This document shows, piece after piece, positions 48,060 through 59,560 of a stretch of DNA of 64,000 nt. The stretch's first letter is position 1. Each line of letters starts with the position of its first letter. The stretch is from Progne subis subis (taxonomy: Eukaryota > Chordata > Aves > Passeriformes > Hirundinidae). The stretch covers positions 3,223,709 through 3,287,708 of the forward strand of contig JAKJHU010000061.1 of NCBI GenBank assembly GCA_022316685.1, in the 5' to 3' direction. The notes under the pieces are model-generated. The model did not search any database. It was not told where the DNA came from and worked only from the letters and a program-made list of their open reading frames with translations. A program made the translations under genes and the position numbers.

Positions 48060-49829
48060 TCGGGAGCTATACAAGGAGCCTGCCAATGTTATTCTTGAGG
48101 CTGCTGGAGGTCAGGAGGGAGCAGAGGCACAATGCTGACCTGCCCCGAGGCCCAGCGGACGAGCGGCAGCTCCTGTGTGCCCGAGGGGGACTCTGCGTAG
48201 GGACTCCTCCTGAGACAAAACAGCAACAGTTTGATGCCCAAGAAGTTTCCTGTTTCAGAGCACTCCTCATGCTGTGCAATACACTGCAGACAGAGGTTAT
48301 AAATAATTAGGAATGAGTGACCCAATTCGGATAATAGAGCTAACCTGCCTGTAAGCTCTTCCAGCACTCGCCGTCTGCCTGGGCTGGTGTTAGAAACTTC
48401 TTCAGGACATGCATGAAGCAATCGTGCAGGTGGCTCCTGACTAAATGACACCAGGCATCTTTTGAAATTTCCCCACCACAGATGGAAAATACCAACCTCC
48501 ACTGGCCACCTACTGTACCTGTTTATCACAGGCAGGCTGCAGTGGCAGGATCCTGCTCTCCAATTCCTAAACACCAATACCCGCAAGACTCCTGTAGTAA
48601 AACGTGCTATAAAAACCACTGTGAAATAATAACCAAGTGATAAAATTACAAGTAGGAACACATAAAAAAAAAATCATATGCACTGCAGGAGCAATGATAA
48701 AAGCCTGCCTCTCAACCTGTCTAATCTCACACGCAAACCACACCCTTGGGTATTGCCAACTAGCTGAAAGCAGAGTAGGAGCAGAGTAAGTGAAAACACA
48801 TGAATGTGTGATGTGTAGCCCCATTCCAAACCCATATTACAGCATTTCTGTTTTACTGCTTATACAAGATTGCTTGGGAAGGTCTCCTCCCTGGATTCCT
48901 TGGGCAGGTCTCCTCCCTGGATTCTTTGGGAAGGTCTCCTCCCTGGCTGGATGTGAGAGGCAGAAGTCAGTGGGATGCACAGAGACATCTCCACGTGTTC
49001 CACCAAGCAGGCTCAGCGTGCTCTGGAGTTATTGCCAATGGCTGCATTGTGCCAGGTTACTTGTGCAAGACTGGGCAGCTTCTCTCAGGAAGGGATAGGC
49101 TGTACTTTCTGCACATCCTTCAGGAGACATCTTCTGGGAAGTGGAGAGTACAAGAGGCGTAGGAAGGGCTAAACGGGTGCAACAAAGATGGAAGACATCC
49201 TATGGCTTTTCATTGTAAAATACATTTTCCTCTCACTTTTCTTGCTGCCTGTCCCATCAGAAATTAAGGTCTGTGTTAATTTTCAATCAGAGCTGAGTCG
49301 GGCTTAGCATCTTGCTTTACATTTCCTGTGTCAGTGTAGCAAGTTAAGGCACAAACCACCCAGAAGTGATGTCTTATTCTTAATGAAGTCAACAAAATGC
49401 TTGCTAATGTCTTAGACAAAATCAAGATTTCACTGGCCTTACACTCCAGTCTCCCTGAACTCAAACTTCTTTTCCTACAAGGTGATTTGAATAATGTTCA
49501 CCTTCAGTTCTTACGTAGAGAGAACATTGAGGCAGGCCAAATCCAATGCGGTTGTTGTGTTCAAAACCAATACTTGCATCAAGGTTATTTTGGTATTGTG
49601 GTGGGTTTTTTTTTCCCCTTTCCCAGCATTTGCTGGATTTCAGATGCAAACATACACATAAAACCTGGCTGCAGTAATCTTTTCAATTAGAGAGATCATT
49701 CTACAAACTCAGAGAGATTAACATGCTGCAACTTGAAAACCTGCAGCTTTTAGGTTCACTCTTGGATGCCAGCGTACTACTAGAGATTTGGAGATAACGA
49801 CAGGGTATTAGACAGTCTCTAAATCACAG
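48060..49829. other. Non-coding stretch, no gene seen
   Basis: CpGs are moderately raised at 48135-48195. A minus-strand frame of 190 codons (48089-48661) crosses this region without recognisable domains. A 26-bp tandem repeat lies at 48874-48950. Confidence 0.5.
48874..48950. repeat. Minisatellite, 26-bp unit, about 3 copies
   Basis: The unit TTGGGAAGGTCTCCTCCCTG (plus GATTCC) starts at 48874, 48900 and 48926, an exact 26-bp period with one or two substitutions per copy. The third copy ends in GCTGG instead of GATTC. Confidence 0.9.
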
Positions 49830-50070
49830 CAATTATTTTTGATGAGAATAAAATGAAGATAAAGCTGAAAATAGCACTGCACTTTCAAAGGAGTGATTAC
49901 AAGGCCTAAACCCTGGGCAGCAAGGTGTATGGATTTTAGCGATATGCAAACGGAATGCTGAGCAGAGCCTTGCATTTGTCATCCCTGCATTGCCAAAAGC
50001 CAGCACCCGTGGCATGCCCGTTTAGAAACTCACCATTTCAAGGATCAGTGGGAGGGATATGATCCCAACC
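49830..50070. promoter_or_regulatory. Candidate conserved non-coding block
   Basis: Contains AGAATAAAATGAAGATAAAG, GATATGCAAACGG (octamer-like, 49941-49952) and TTGCATTTGTC within non-repetitive DNA that includes several CpGs. Inferred from texture only. Confidence 0.22.
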
Positions 50071-50689
50071 ACACCAAACCAAATGTGTTTTCTTGCTTAG
50101 TGGATGAAAGGGCAGCTTCTGCTTTTTGCATTCTCCTGCACACCCTCACCTAAAGCCTCCTTACTCACCAAAGTGTCGACTCCAGCTGTGGAGACCCAGA
50201 CTACCTCTGAGCCTTCCAGGATACCTGCATCTCTGGCTGCTTCCTTCTCACTCTTTCCCCCCTCTTTAACTCTAGAATAACTGTTGCCAAGTGATTTGCA
50301 TTTGCCATAAGAAAATGGTTGGGTTAAACAATTCAAGTTTGAATTCTGTTCCAAAACACACGATCATTTGCAGAGCTTAAAGAGAATTACAAACACTAAT
50401 TGAGTCTGACAGTGCGCCTGCGATGGCAGATAAAGAATATTAAAGCCATTTCACTGATAGGTAAACAAGGGTAGGTAAAAGGAATATAATTTCCCTGAGC
50501 TCACACACGAAATCTGTTATGAGAGTGAGAGGAGCACTCAACATTTCTGGTTCTCTGGTATCATGTCCTATGTAAGAAAAAAGCCCTCCACTGAAATTGC
50601 AGTCTGTGGTTATTAATTTCTGTACCGTGAGGACCTGGGATCTTGTTTTCAAAATAACATCTGCTAAAATACACAGGCTAATAGACACA

Positions 50690-50860
50690 TCTGCATTCAC
50701 CAGGAATATTGTAGCTCCACATTTGGATTTCCACATGCAAATCTGGAATTAGTCTTCTAACAAGTTCATTATGTGAACGATGTCTAATTTGCACATGCTG
50801 TTTTGGCAACTGTCTGTGCAATTTTGAACATGCAGGACTGCGTGCCTGCCCTTTGGAAAC
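50690..50860. promoter_or_regulatory. Candidate POU-site regulatory block
   Basis: A perfect octamer ATGCAAAT lies at 50735-50742. Further octamers lie on either side at 50294-50301 (ATTTGCAT) and 51532-51539 (ATGCAAAT). CTAATTTGCACATG (about 50785) is a related word, and GTTCATTATGTGAACG (50764-50779) is an imperfect dyad. This makes a second, looser octamer-rich neighbourhood after 31.4 kb. Confidence 0.3.
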
Positions 50861-50941
50861 CAAAGCTCTTTAGCAACCCTTCATGTAAAATTCTCTATTC
50901 TTCTTTCATTGAGTTAAGCTGACCTGAGAACTGGGATCTCT

Positions 50942-50964
50942 TTTTTTTATTATTATTATTATTT
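50942..50964. repeat. T8 followed by (ATT)n
   Basis: A T run leads into about five ATT units. Short trinucleotide microsatellite. Confidence 0.85.
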
Positions 50965-51724
50965 AAAGGAAACCAATAGAGAATATTACAAAAGACATCC
51001 TTAAAAATGAGTTAAGAGCCTGATTGACTTTGAAACCACTTTAGTCTTCCAGTTTTTAAAGAGGTTTATTCTGATTAACTGACCTGAATGTTAACAGAAC
51101 TGGAATTTTAATTTGTATTCAGACTGTAAGAATATCATCCACTCAGATGAGACAGTGTTGTTTAATTAGGTCTAGTAGTTAACTCAGAAGAAAGTAAATG
51201 TACTGCTAGAGGTTTGGAAGGCTGCTACACGCTCCTGGGATTTGCGGGAGTTTGGAGAAGCTTAAAAATAAGAAGTCAGTAATTTTAGGTATTAGAAATG
51301 AGTGCTTAGAAGGTATTGGAAAGGTTCTGCAAAGTCTGTAGTCAGCATCTTTTAATCTTGTGCTTCCCATTAGCGTGATGACCTTGGAAAGATTTGAAAT
51401 TTTGCAGTCCAATCAAGTAAATCATATATATGTAAGGTTCAATTTCTGTGATTCCAGAGAAACTCCTCAGATATTATGATAAATGTGCTATCTACAGTAT
51501 CTTCCACAGGATTCTCTGTGTTTCATTTATGATGCAAATGAGCTGTGAAAATTAGAAGTAATGTATATGCCACCACCAGCAGCCATTAATAGAAGTAGGA
51601 CATTATCTTTGCAATTATAGTTTGAATCTTCGCAGTTTTCTTTATAGTTGATAAAATAAATTATATGCATTTCTTCAAGTCGTTATTCCCACATAGTTTA
51701 ATACATTATTGAGACTTTGCTTCT

Positions 51725-51828
51725 GGTTTGTTGTTTGGTTGTTTTTTTTTTTTTTTGGTTTTTTTTTTTTGTTTTTTTGTTTGTTTTTTTTTTTTTTTTT
51801 TTTTTTTGTTTGTTTGGTTTTTTTTTCC
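51725..51828. repeat. Long T/G-rich tract
   Basis: About 100 nt made almost only of T with scattered G and GG, including runs of up to about 25 T. It reads as (CAAA)n and poly-A on the minus strand. Frames through it give Lys-only peptides and are artefacts. Confidence 0.95.
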
Positions 51829-53639
51829 ATTGTTGTTATTTTGGGGCATTTTGGTTTTAATTGAAAGAAACATTGCAAATTACAGACTGACATATTTTTG
51901 ATGAAATGACAAGGCAAGCACAAAGCCATACAGAGCTGACAAAATGAGATAGAAGAGGGAACTATTCTTTAAAGTTATAAATGTGAAAATTGATTCAAGA
52001 ACACTAGCTGTTTTCAATTTTTTATTACAACATGTTTTAAGGACACCCATGTTCTTACAAACTGGAGCTTACGTTCTGATATGAAAATATAAGTTAACAC
52101 TTAAATTGACACTTTATGTCCTGTGGAGTGGAATTTTTATATTCCCAAATGCGAGCAATTTGCAAAGAAAGATGGTGGCAGTGAAACGTCTCAACATCTG
52201 AAATTGGGGCGTTCTCCTGGAGGGGTTACTGGCAGTGATGGCTGATTGGATCTGCCAACACCTAGAAGGGCAGGAATGGATTTTAGGATGGGGCTGGCCA
52301 GCTGCAGGGGCTGCTGCAGTAAGGGTTTGAGTGTCACCCTAAGCCAGCTGCAGATGCTCTTCAGCTCCTTTGGGATGAGGTTGGAGAGGGTTGGGAACAG
52401 GCTGACAGCTCTGCAGGGTTACTCTGTGTAGCTTTCCAAATCCACTGTGGAAGAACGAGTCCTTGGTAGGGCATTTTGAGCTGCCCAGTTGTCCTCCAGT
52501 GCCACATTGGAAGGGCTTTTGGAAATAAACCCAATTTGAAATTGCCAATTCACTTTTATTCCCCATGTCCATGTATAGTCCCTGTGTTTTGCTGGCTGCT
52601 GCTGCAGAAGATATCTTCTAGACCAAAAGCTCCCTCTCAAAATTCCTCAAGTAAATGGAAGGACTCTCTTCAGGAAAGCAGCACAAGACCCCTCCAAACA
52701 GAGCTGTCATTGTTATTTCAGAGGTCTAGGGAAGCTGTCACAAGCGAGATGCATTTCTGTAAACCACCCAGCAAACACCCTGCCCAGCCACCCCGAGATC
52801 TCTGTGCAGGGAGAGCAGGAGCTGCAGCACAGCTCAGCCTTTGTGGCAACAGTGATTTTCTAAAGCCAGCACAAAATGTGTCTTTGAGAGCTGGAAAGGT
52901 CTGATAGGGAAAAGGCATTGCTGCCACTTGGAGAAGTAACTGTGGCTCACAGGACAGAGATGTCACTGCCACTGTGTTCTAACGTCCCCTGTCAAAGTCT
53001 GTGCACAGTGTTAGACCAAATTGCTCAGTTGGGGCTTTTTAGGGGCATTTTTCAATTCAAACTTTTCTGATTGTACAGTAGCTTCACACTTCCATCTGTG
53101 CTGAGGCAGCAGTGAAATGATGCAGCTCTGTTTCCATCCAGGTAGCAAAACAAAACCTCCTTTTGCTCACTAGAGCAAAGAAAGCAATCACAAATCATTG
53201 TTCTCCGGTGGCAGCAAATTCCTACCAACTTGATACAGATGCAAACAGAGGTTTCAGCTGGGAAGGATGATCGAGATGAGCAGGGACAGACTGCATCCCA
53301 TGCATGCAGAACAATGAAATTACCTGGTAGCACTTCAGCCAGCCATGGTGTGCAATGCACTGGAACAGTGCTCAGCTGTGCTCTTCATTCCTCGTGTTTC
53401 ACTGGGTTGCTACAAAATCTCTCCCTTCTTTACCATGCAATGACAACAATTTTATCAACATTTAAGAGACTTAGCACCATACTGAAGGGCCAGCACAAAT
53501 GCCAAGGTAGCCCAAGGAAGGCACAACAGGAATTATCTGAAATTAAAATGCCGTAAGAAGAAAAGATTGAAGAAAAAGTGGATTGGTTTTGTGTGGGACA
53601 AAAGGTTAAGGGTGGGCATCATAACAGCCTAGTGCTATG

Positions 53640-53860
53640 GAGAAGGTTAATTTAAGGAGGATGATGGTTAGTTGTTTCCTTTCTCCAGCTGGAGCTGGAG
53701 CTTTCTTCAGCTGGGGAAAAAAAAGATTTAGATTGGATACCAGGAAAACTTTCTGCCTGTTAGGAGAGTTAGGTGGTGGAACAGATTCTCTAGGTTACTT
53801 TTAGGTCTCATTGTCTGAAAGGTTTGTAAGGCTGTGTTATGCAGACACAGAAGACAGTGG
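53640..53860 (+). mobile_element. Old CR1-like LINE fragment
   Basis: AGATTTAGATTGGATACCAG followed by GAAAACTTTCTGCCTGTTAG and GTGGTGGAACAGATTCTCTA match, with changes, the CR1 3' UTR order of ATTTAGATTAGATATTAGG, AAATTCTTTACTGTGAGGG and GGCACTGGAACAGGTTGCCC. The rest of the 3' end is lost or unreadable. Edges are approximate. This is the most decayed of the plus-strand 3' pieces. Confidence 0.6.
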
Positions 53861-56006
53861 TAAACCAGGGATAATCCCTGTGTAGAACTGAGACTGCACA
53901 GCACAAGGAGAGGATGTGCAAAGTTTGTTTCAGTTCATTCTTGTGCTCTTCTCGTCCAAAAAAATGGAGGTATTTGGCCTAGGGAAGGTGTGTATTCAAA
54001 CAAGCCACTAACCTGACCCAGTTTCATTGAAAGTTGTATTTTATTTCAGGCAGAAATGGGAGGCAACAGGAAAAGTTTCATTTCTGGAATTAATTATTTC
54101 CCTTTTAATTTTCTCCAGAGTAAATCACATGTTTTTCCTACATGTTTTCAAAAATCTGCATCTAAACATACATTTTGAGTTTAACTGAACTAAATGTAAA
54201 AACCTGACCAAAAAATTATCTATATAATTTTGAGGGAATTTCAGGATTTTAAGCTTTTTGTTCTTGTTTGGAAAAGGAGCAAGCCTCAGAAGTGCTAAGT
54301 TCGTTTGTATCTTGGAACAACTCTGCTCTCCACAGCTCTTGTGTCATCTTTGGCCTTTGGCAACTGGCAGGGCTCCTCGGGGTGCCCAGGGAAGCTTCTC
54401 TGCTCAGAGATTCCAGAGCTCTGTGTGCTGCACTGGGCTTCCTGCGCTGCTGCCTTGACCTCAGCATCGCCAGTTCCTGCATCTCCAGCCTGTGAACGTC
54501 TCCTGCAGCTCCTGCTTCCTCTCCCCTGCTTCCACAGAGGCTTTAATCGCCCCTGTAGGTTTTGTGAGAATCTTTATTTCATTTAGGGGAGGGTGAGGAA
54601 AAAGGATGGGAATCGCAGAGGGTTCTGTGAGTGAATCATGGCTAAAGTTCAAACAAACTGCTGGAGTGGTCCGGCAGCTTCGGGGGCTGCAGCTGCAGCG
54701 AGTCCTGCAGCAGGAGCCCGACGTGTTCTGAGCTCACTGACACCGAGGTGCTTTGAGCAGATTCCTCCAGAGCAAGCCCAGACTGGTGAGGCTCATTTAA
54801 AACATCATCAGCCATCTCCTCATGCAGCAATCAGCTAAAGAAGTAAGACTGGGCAGATGAAAACCTCAGGAAGGTAATAGAAGCTGGGGGAATGGAAGTT
54901 GGTGCCTGAAACAATTAAGAGTTCAGAGGTGAGTCAGAGAAAAAACAACTGCTTTTTATTAAAAATTCATTTCAATTTCATGGGCAGGCTGGAGAAGTAA
55001 TTCCAGCACAGTCTGACTTCAGAGAAATGCCTCCCAGATAGCAGGATACAGAACAGCTAAAGAGCACCAGGAAGACACGGGACAGAAGCGTTGTTAAAAC
55101 AAACTTCTCCCGACCGAGGAACACTGGAGGATTGAATCAAAATGTCCTTGGTGCAGGGAAATTTACAGGCTCCTCTGCAAAAATTCCTCTCGCCAAACTC
55201 TCCAAAATCGTATCAAGTCTAATATCTGCGGAACCAATGATGCACCAGGTTTGAGGCATTACATCACCGGCACCCGGCTCCATTGGCTGCTCCTACCCTG
55301 AGGACAAGACATTCCTTCCTGCACCTTTCCAAAGCAGCTGCTTCTCAGGAATTAACTCTTCCAAGTGTGTCACCTTGGGACAAGCCTAAATTTCTGACTG
55401 ATACACGTAGACAGTGTTTAATACAAGAGGTGCTCTTAGCTTGAACCTCCAAAGCAGCAACTGTGTCTCTTCGGTTCAGATTGTTTCTCAACCTTCACTG
55501 CAGAAAAATGAACTGTGTATTTTCTGTCCTTCAGGAAAAAAAAAAAAAAAACAAAAAAAAAACCCAAACAAATTGTCAGTGCTGTTATAAAAAGGAGAAT
55601 ACATTGAATCAAGAATACTATGCATCATCAGTAAATAATGATTTATACAGGAAATAGAAGGGCTGCTGCCGCTGCAGTGTGAAAAAATTCCTCTGAGTAG
55701 TTAACTAGATTAATCAGTGGCGCTGCAAAAAAGACGCTGCAGATGCAGGTTAGAGCTGCCTTGCTTGAATTTCTATTGCTCTATTTCAGGTTGCATCCAA
55801 AAATAGCTGGTGGATCTAGACAGTGTTGCAGGAAAAAGAGTGGGGTACATCTGTGTGTGTATATATTTTGAGTATGTGTGTTCTTTCCCCTTTCCAAATT
55901 TCCAGTTTGCCTAGTAAGTGTGAGAAATCAGTTTCATAAGATTACTGCCCAGAAATCAGCTGACGAAACCCGTTGCATTCTAAGTAATTTGGTTATATAA
56001 CTTTTC
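53861..56006. other. Non-coding stretch, no gene seen
   Basis: A small CpG-bearing patch at 54665-54760 contains an ATG frame (54638-54838) in a good start context (ATCATGG) that encodes an Ala-rich peptide of 66 residues. It lacks any other gene signal and I do not call it. Another CpG-bearing patch lies at 55070-55280. A-rich runs lie at 55535-55562. Confidence 0.5.
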
Positions 56007-56033
56007 AAAAAAGAAAAAAAAAAAAAAAAAAAA
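56007..56033. repeat. A-tract, 27 nt
   Basis: Twenty-six A with a single G at 56013. It faces the long T-tract that starts 55 bp to the right. Confidence 0.9.
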
Positions 56034-56088
56034 TCCCCTCACGCAGAAAGATGCAAGGAAGTTTCTGGAAGATAATTTCTTGCCTAAC

Positions 56089-56106
56089 TTTTTTTTTTTT
56101 CCCCTT

Positions 56107-56188
<82 letters not shown>

Positions 56189-56195
56189 TTTTTCC
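56089..56195. repeat. Polypyrimidine tract, about 107 nt, with a T60 run
   Basis: T12, CCCC, TTT, C, a pure T60 run (56109-56168), C, T24 and CC. It is one of the longest homopolymers expected in a bird genome and is very prone to length error. Phe-only frames through it are artefacts. Confidence 0.95.
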
Positions 56196-56479
56196 TGAAG
56201 AAATGTTGTTCCAGGGAGTGTCTGACTAGTTCTGCAGCTTGGCAAAAAAGCCAGACGTTACCTCATAGCTGCGGCCAGACAGCCCATTTCTATGCCAGGC
56301 AACCACTGCAGAAGCACAGAGCACAGGGCCCTGCTTGATTAGCACTTCTGCTGTTTCGAGAGTCCTGGAGTGTTTTGTTCAAGGTGGGCTGCTGAGAGGG
56401 GACTCGGTGTGCTTTTGTGCAAATGAGCGTGAGGCAGGGGGTGTGCGGGGTGTGGGCTGGGGGCACAGGGGGAAGGGAG

Positions 56480-56930
56480 GCACAGGGACACAATAGGGGG
56501 AAGCTGCATTAATATTCCGTCTTCGTGTTATCTTTGGGAAACAGGATCTGTTTGATTTGACCTGGTCAAAAAATCATAATAAAAAAAAATAATTAAAAAA
56601 AATAAAAACTACACATGGAGCACCACATCCTAAAGGTCAGAGGAAAAGAAAGAGATGGGAAACAAAGAGCTGTAATGACAGAGCCGGTCAAACTGAATTA
56701 AATGTTTAATTTTCTCCCTCGTGTCTCATCAAATAGCTGTCTTTAAAGCAAGAGGGATCTTTTCTTCCAGCAAAACTATTACCAATTCATCACTGAGTTG
56801 GAAGGTGACGAGTGTTTGTAAACATTACAGTCAATCTAATTTTCTCATCCTCTCCCTCATTGTTGATTTATCTTGTTTAACTGAATCATTTACCTAGTAA
56901 AGCTGTGTCTATATCGTGTGCTCCATAAAT
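56480..56930. promoter_or_regulatory. Candidate forkhead/homeobox enhancer block
   Basis: GTAAACA (56818-56824) fits the forkhead consensus within the near-palindrome TGTTTGTAAACA. Other words include CATTAATATTCCG (about 56508), GATTTGACCTGGTCAAA (nuclear-receptor-like, about 56555), GAATTAAATGTTTAATTTTC, CATTGTTGATTTATC (SOX-like) and TCCATAAATGC (HOX-like). An AT-rich simple stretch interrupts it at 56576-56608. Dense motifs in unique sequence suggest a conserved enhancer; inferred. Confidence 0.35.
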
Positions 56931-59439
56931 GCTGGGGTCCCTGCACAGCATTACTGCCCAGCAGGACCGTGCTGTGCTTTTCAGTGAACTGCACCCCTTG
57001 CACAAGAGAAGGGCAAAGAGCAGGGCACGATGTGGGCAGAGATGCTCAGCCCTGCACCTCCTCCTGGCAGTGTCCTGGGGCGACTTCTTCCAGCAGCTGA
57101 GCTGTGCATCAGTGCTCTGGAATGGAGACAGGCTGTGCAGCGAGCTAGGAAAGGAGATGCTGTGTCCAGGGACAGCCTGAGTTCACCTCCTCGTGTCACA
57201 CAAAGCTGTGGGGACGCTGTAGGGCACTGGAGCGCCATGACCTCTCCTGGTGTATTGCCTCTGTTCCTGTAAATGACAGCAGAAACTTCTGTTTGGGACA
57301 GGAGAAGTACATTTTAATAATTTTATTTTATTGGGTGACAGGATAACTGCTAATGAACTCACCTTTCTACCTGAGATACTTAATGATTGTTAGCAAATTC
57401 GATATCAGAAAATGTGTGGGTTTGGATTATCCTTAGTAGTCAATTTTCCAGATGACAAAAGTTGTAGCTAAAGAGGTAAAATTAATTGGTTTTGGTCACA
57501 TATAAAATCAGTCAGGACCAAACCCTTAACAGTTCTTAACTCCCAGTCTTGTATTTGACCCGTAATGCAAGATACGGACCCGTGGGAGGCACAAATCAGT
57601 CCTTATCTAATACAACTTCAACTGAAACTTCTAAATTTCTTCCAAGGCTTTTTTCTGGGCTTACAAGGAAAACAGATTCCCAGAATTTTGGGAATGTCAA
57701 CTGGAAGTTGCAAGAGAAGAGACTAAAGTGTTACGCTAATGGACTTAGGGCAAAAGTGGGATCCATCTGACCCAGTTAAGACTGAGTCCAACTGCTCTAA
57801 GGCCCAAGGACATGTGTCAACACCAGGGATGGGGAAACCACAATGAGACTTTTTACAAGATTTACAGGAAGAGATGTGCTCTGGCTGTTCCCAACTGCTC
57901 ACAAGTGGGCTTGAGAGGTTGGTAGTTCCAGTCCTCCCTCCAACCACAGCACTGGAGAGCAGCTGCTCCAGCCAAGGGTGTCACAGAGATCTCCTGCAGG
58001 GCCATGCTCCTCGAGATCCTGGACTATCACCTGGGTTTGTGCTCTCTAGAAGTATCACAGGCTCACTGGGGACATTTGGTTGCTTGGTTGGATGTGTGTG
58101 CTGGGATAGTGATGGGTGTGGGTGCCTGTATCAGCAACACCCGCTGCATTAACAGAGCTTTCCTGTGGTGCCAAATGCAGCTGATTCCCTGGGTTGCAGG
58201 GAGCCCCACAGGGCTCTTTGGAGATTCCAGTCACAGGGCTGCAGAAGAGAAAAAAGAAAGAAATTGCTTTTCTCCTCCTTTTTGGCAAATGAGAAGTTGG
58301 AGCAGGAAGCAGGGTGGATTGCTGGGTGCTGTGAACTGTGCTGGCTCTATCTCTCTGCATCTCTCCCAAGCTCTTCTCGAGATCATTTAAATACATTTAA
58401 ATCCCATTTTACAGTCACCTTAGGACCAAATAATTTTGAGGCCAAATTTCCTTTTTAACATACTTAAGTTTAGTGTAGAGTAAATTTCCTCAAATTTTGG
58501 CTTGATGCTTAAAAACACCTTGGCACATGAGAGCAAACCCTAAGTCACTCCTGGCTCCTCTTTTTCCCCAGTGTGAAGGGATTTGCTGTTTCCCATGGTT
58601 TCACATATCAGTGATGACAAAAGAATATGGACAGCCCAGCTTCCAGGGACGTTCTGAGCTCCATTTGGGAAGCTCTGTGCCTCATTTGGCTGCCTCATGA
58701 AAACCTTGCTGAGGACACCCCATGTGGAGCTCCTGGCAGGCCAGAGAGGAGGGCAGTGCACAGCTCAGGGTCAGTGCTGTGGGGTCCTTACACAGGGTTT
58801 GTACAGGAGGAGGAGGAGGAGGAGGAGGCGGCAGAAATGTGTGCTAAGGAAATGCAGCTGGAGGAATTTCAGGCTTTGGAGGTCAAGGTGCAGAGTGAAA
58901 ATCTCAAGGACAGTTTCAACCCTGAGCACTGGGTTCATCTTCCCAGCACAATGAAGATGGAAGGGTAGGAGTGGGGAAGTCAGTTAAATGTATTTATGGG
59001 ATACAGTGGAAGAAATGCATTAAAAAGTAGAAGTCCCTGCCTCTGAGCACATCATCCCTTCCAGACAAATTGGAAGCAGTTGGTGGAGACTTGCAGGGTG
59101 ATGGACAGAAATAAGAACCAGCCCTGCTTGCCCAGCTCAGGAAGAGCGAGGTGTCTCTCCCAGACGGGGTCAGGAAAAGGTTTCATTTGTGCAGGGAACG
59201 GGAGAAGGAGGAGGAGGAGAATCACAGGGTACCAGGAGCTGGGCTGTGCACGAGGGCATTGCCCATTGGGAAATAGGTGTGGATGGAGCTGCAGTTTCCT
59301 TAGAAGATAACAGAGGTATTAACATTAAAGAGTAGAGATTGTTTAGATTGTTTGGGGAACAAAAGAAAGGAATGAGAGGAGAGAGAGCTATTTTAGAAGG
59401 GAAAGGATTTATTAGCCTTTGAAAGTACGGATCTGAGAG
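56931..59439. other. Non-coding stretch, no gene seen
   Basis: GC-richer DNA with open frames on both strands (for example plus 58004-58390, 128 codons). A frame at 58627-58968 begins with ATG and encodes an acidic run from the AGG repeat followed by a Glu/Lys-rich helix-like tail. The repeat explains most of its character. Confidence 0.5.
58804..58830. repeat. (AGG)n microsatellite
   Basis: About eight AGG/GGA units ending in GGCGG. Encodes poly-Glu or poly-Arg depending on frame. Confidence 0.9.
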
Positions 59440-59560
59440 AGACTGGAATGGGGCTGCTGTGTCATTATGGGCTGCAGTTGGAGATGTTTCAGAGAGTAAA
59501 CTGGTAATAGAAATATTTTATAGGCCACCTGACCAGAAAGAAGAACTGGACTGTGAAATG
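59440..59560 (+). mobile_element. CR1-type LINE ORF2 endonuclease fragment
   Basis: A plus-strand frame reads LVIEIFYRPPDQKEELD at about 59500-59550. FYRPPDQ followed by acidic residues is a hallmark of the ORF2 endonuclease of CR1 LINEs (commonly V-x-YRPPDQ-x-E-E-V-D). The neighbouring sequence (59280-59870) is A/G-rich and may be older LINE sequence, but I can align only this segment with confidence. Frames around it degrade quickly, so it is a dead relic. It is the only trace of the 5' half of a LINE in the window, the others being 3' ends. Confidence 0.6.

Larger units (their letters stand above)
50861..53639. other. Non-coding stretch, no gene seen
   Basis: Simple repeats at 50942-50964 and 51725-51828. 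A GC-richer part at 52250-52960 keeps frames open on both strands (plus 52476-52904, 142 codons) but shows no domain or splice-bordered exon. Confidence 0.5.

Noticed and set aside
48089..48661. Minus-strand frame of 190 codons
   Set aside because: Spans mixed-composition DNA with no domain or exon borders; several overlapping frames are equally long.
58627..58968. ATG frame with acidic run and helix-like tail
   Set aside because: The acidic run is the AGG microsatellite. No promoter, splice or homology support.
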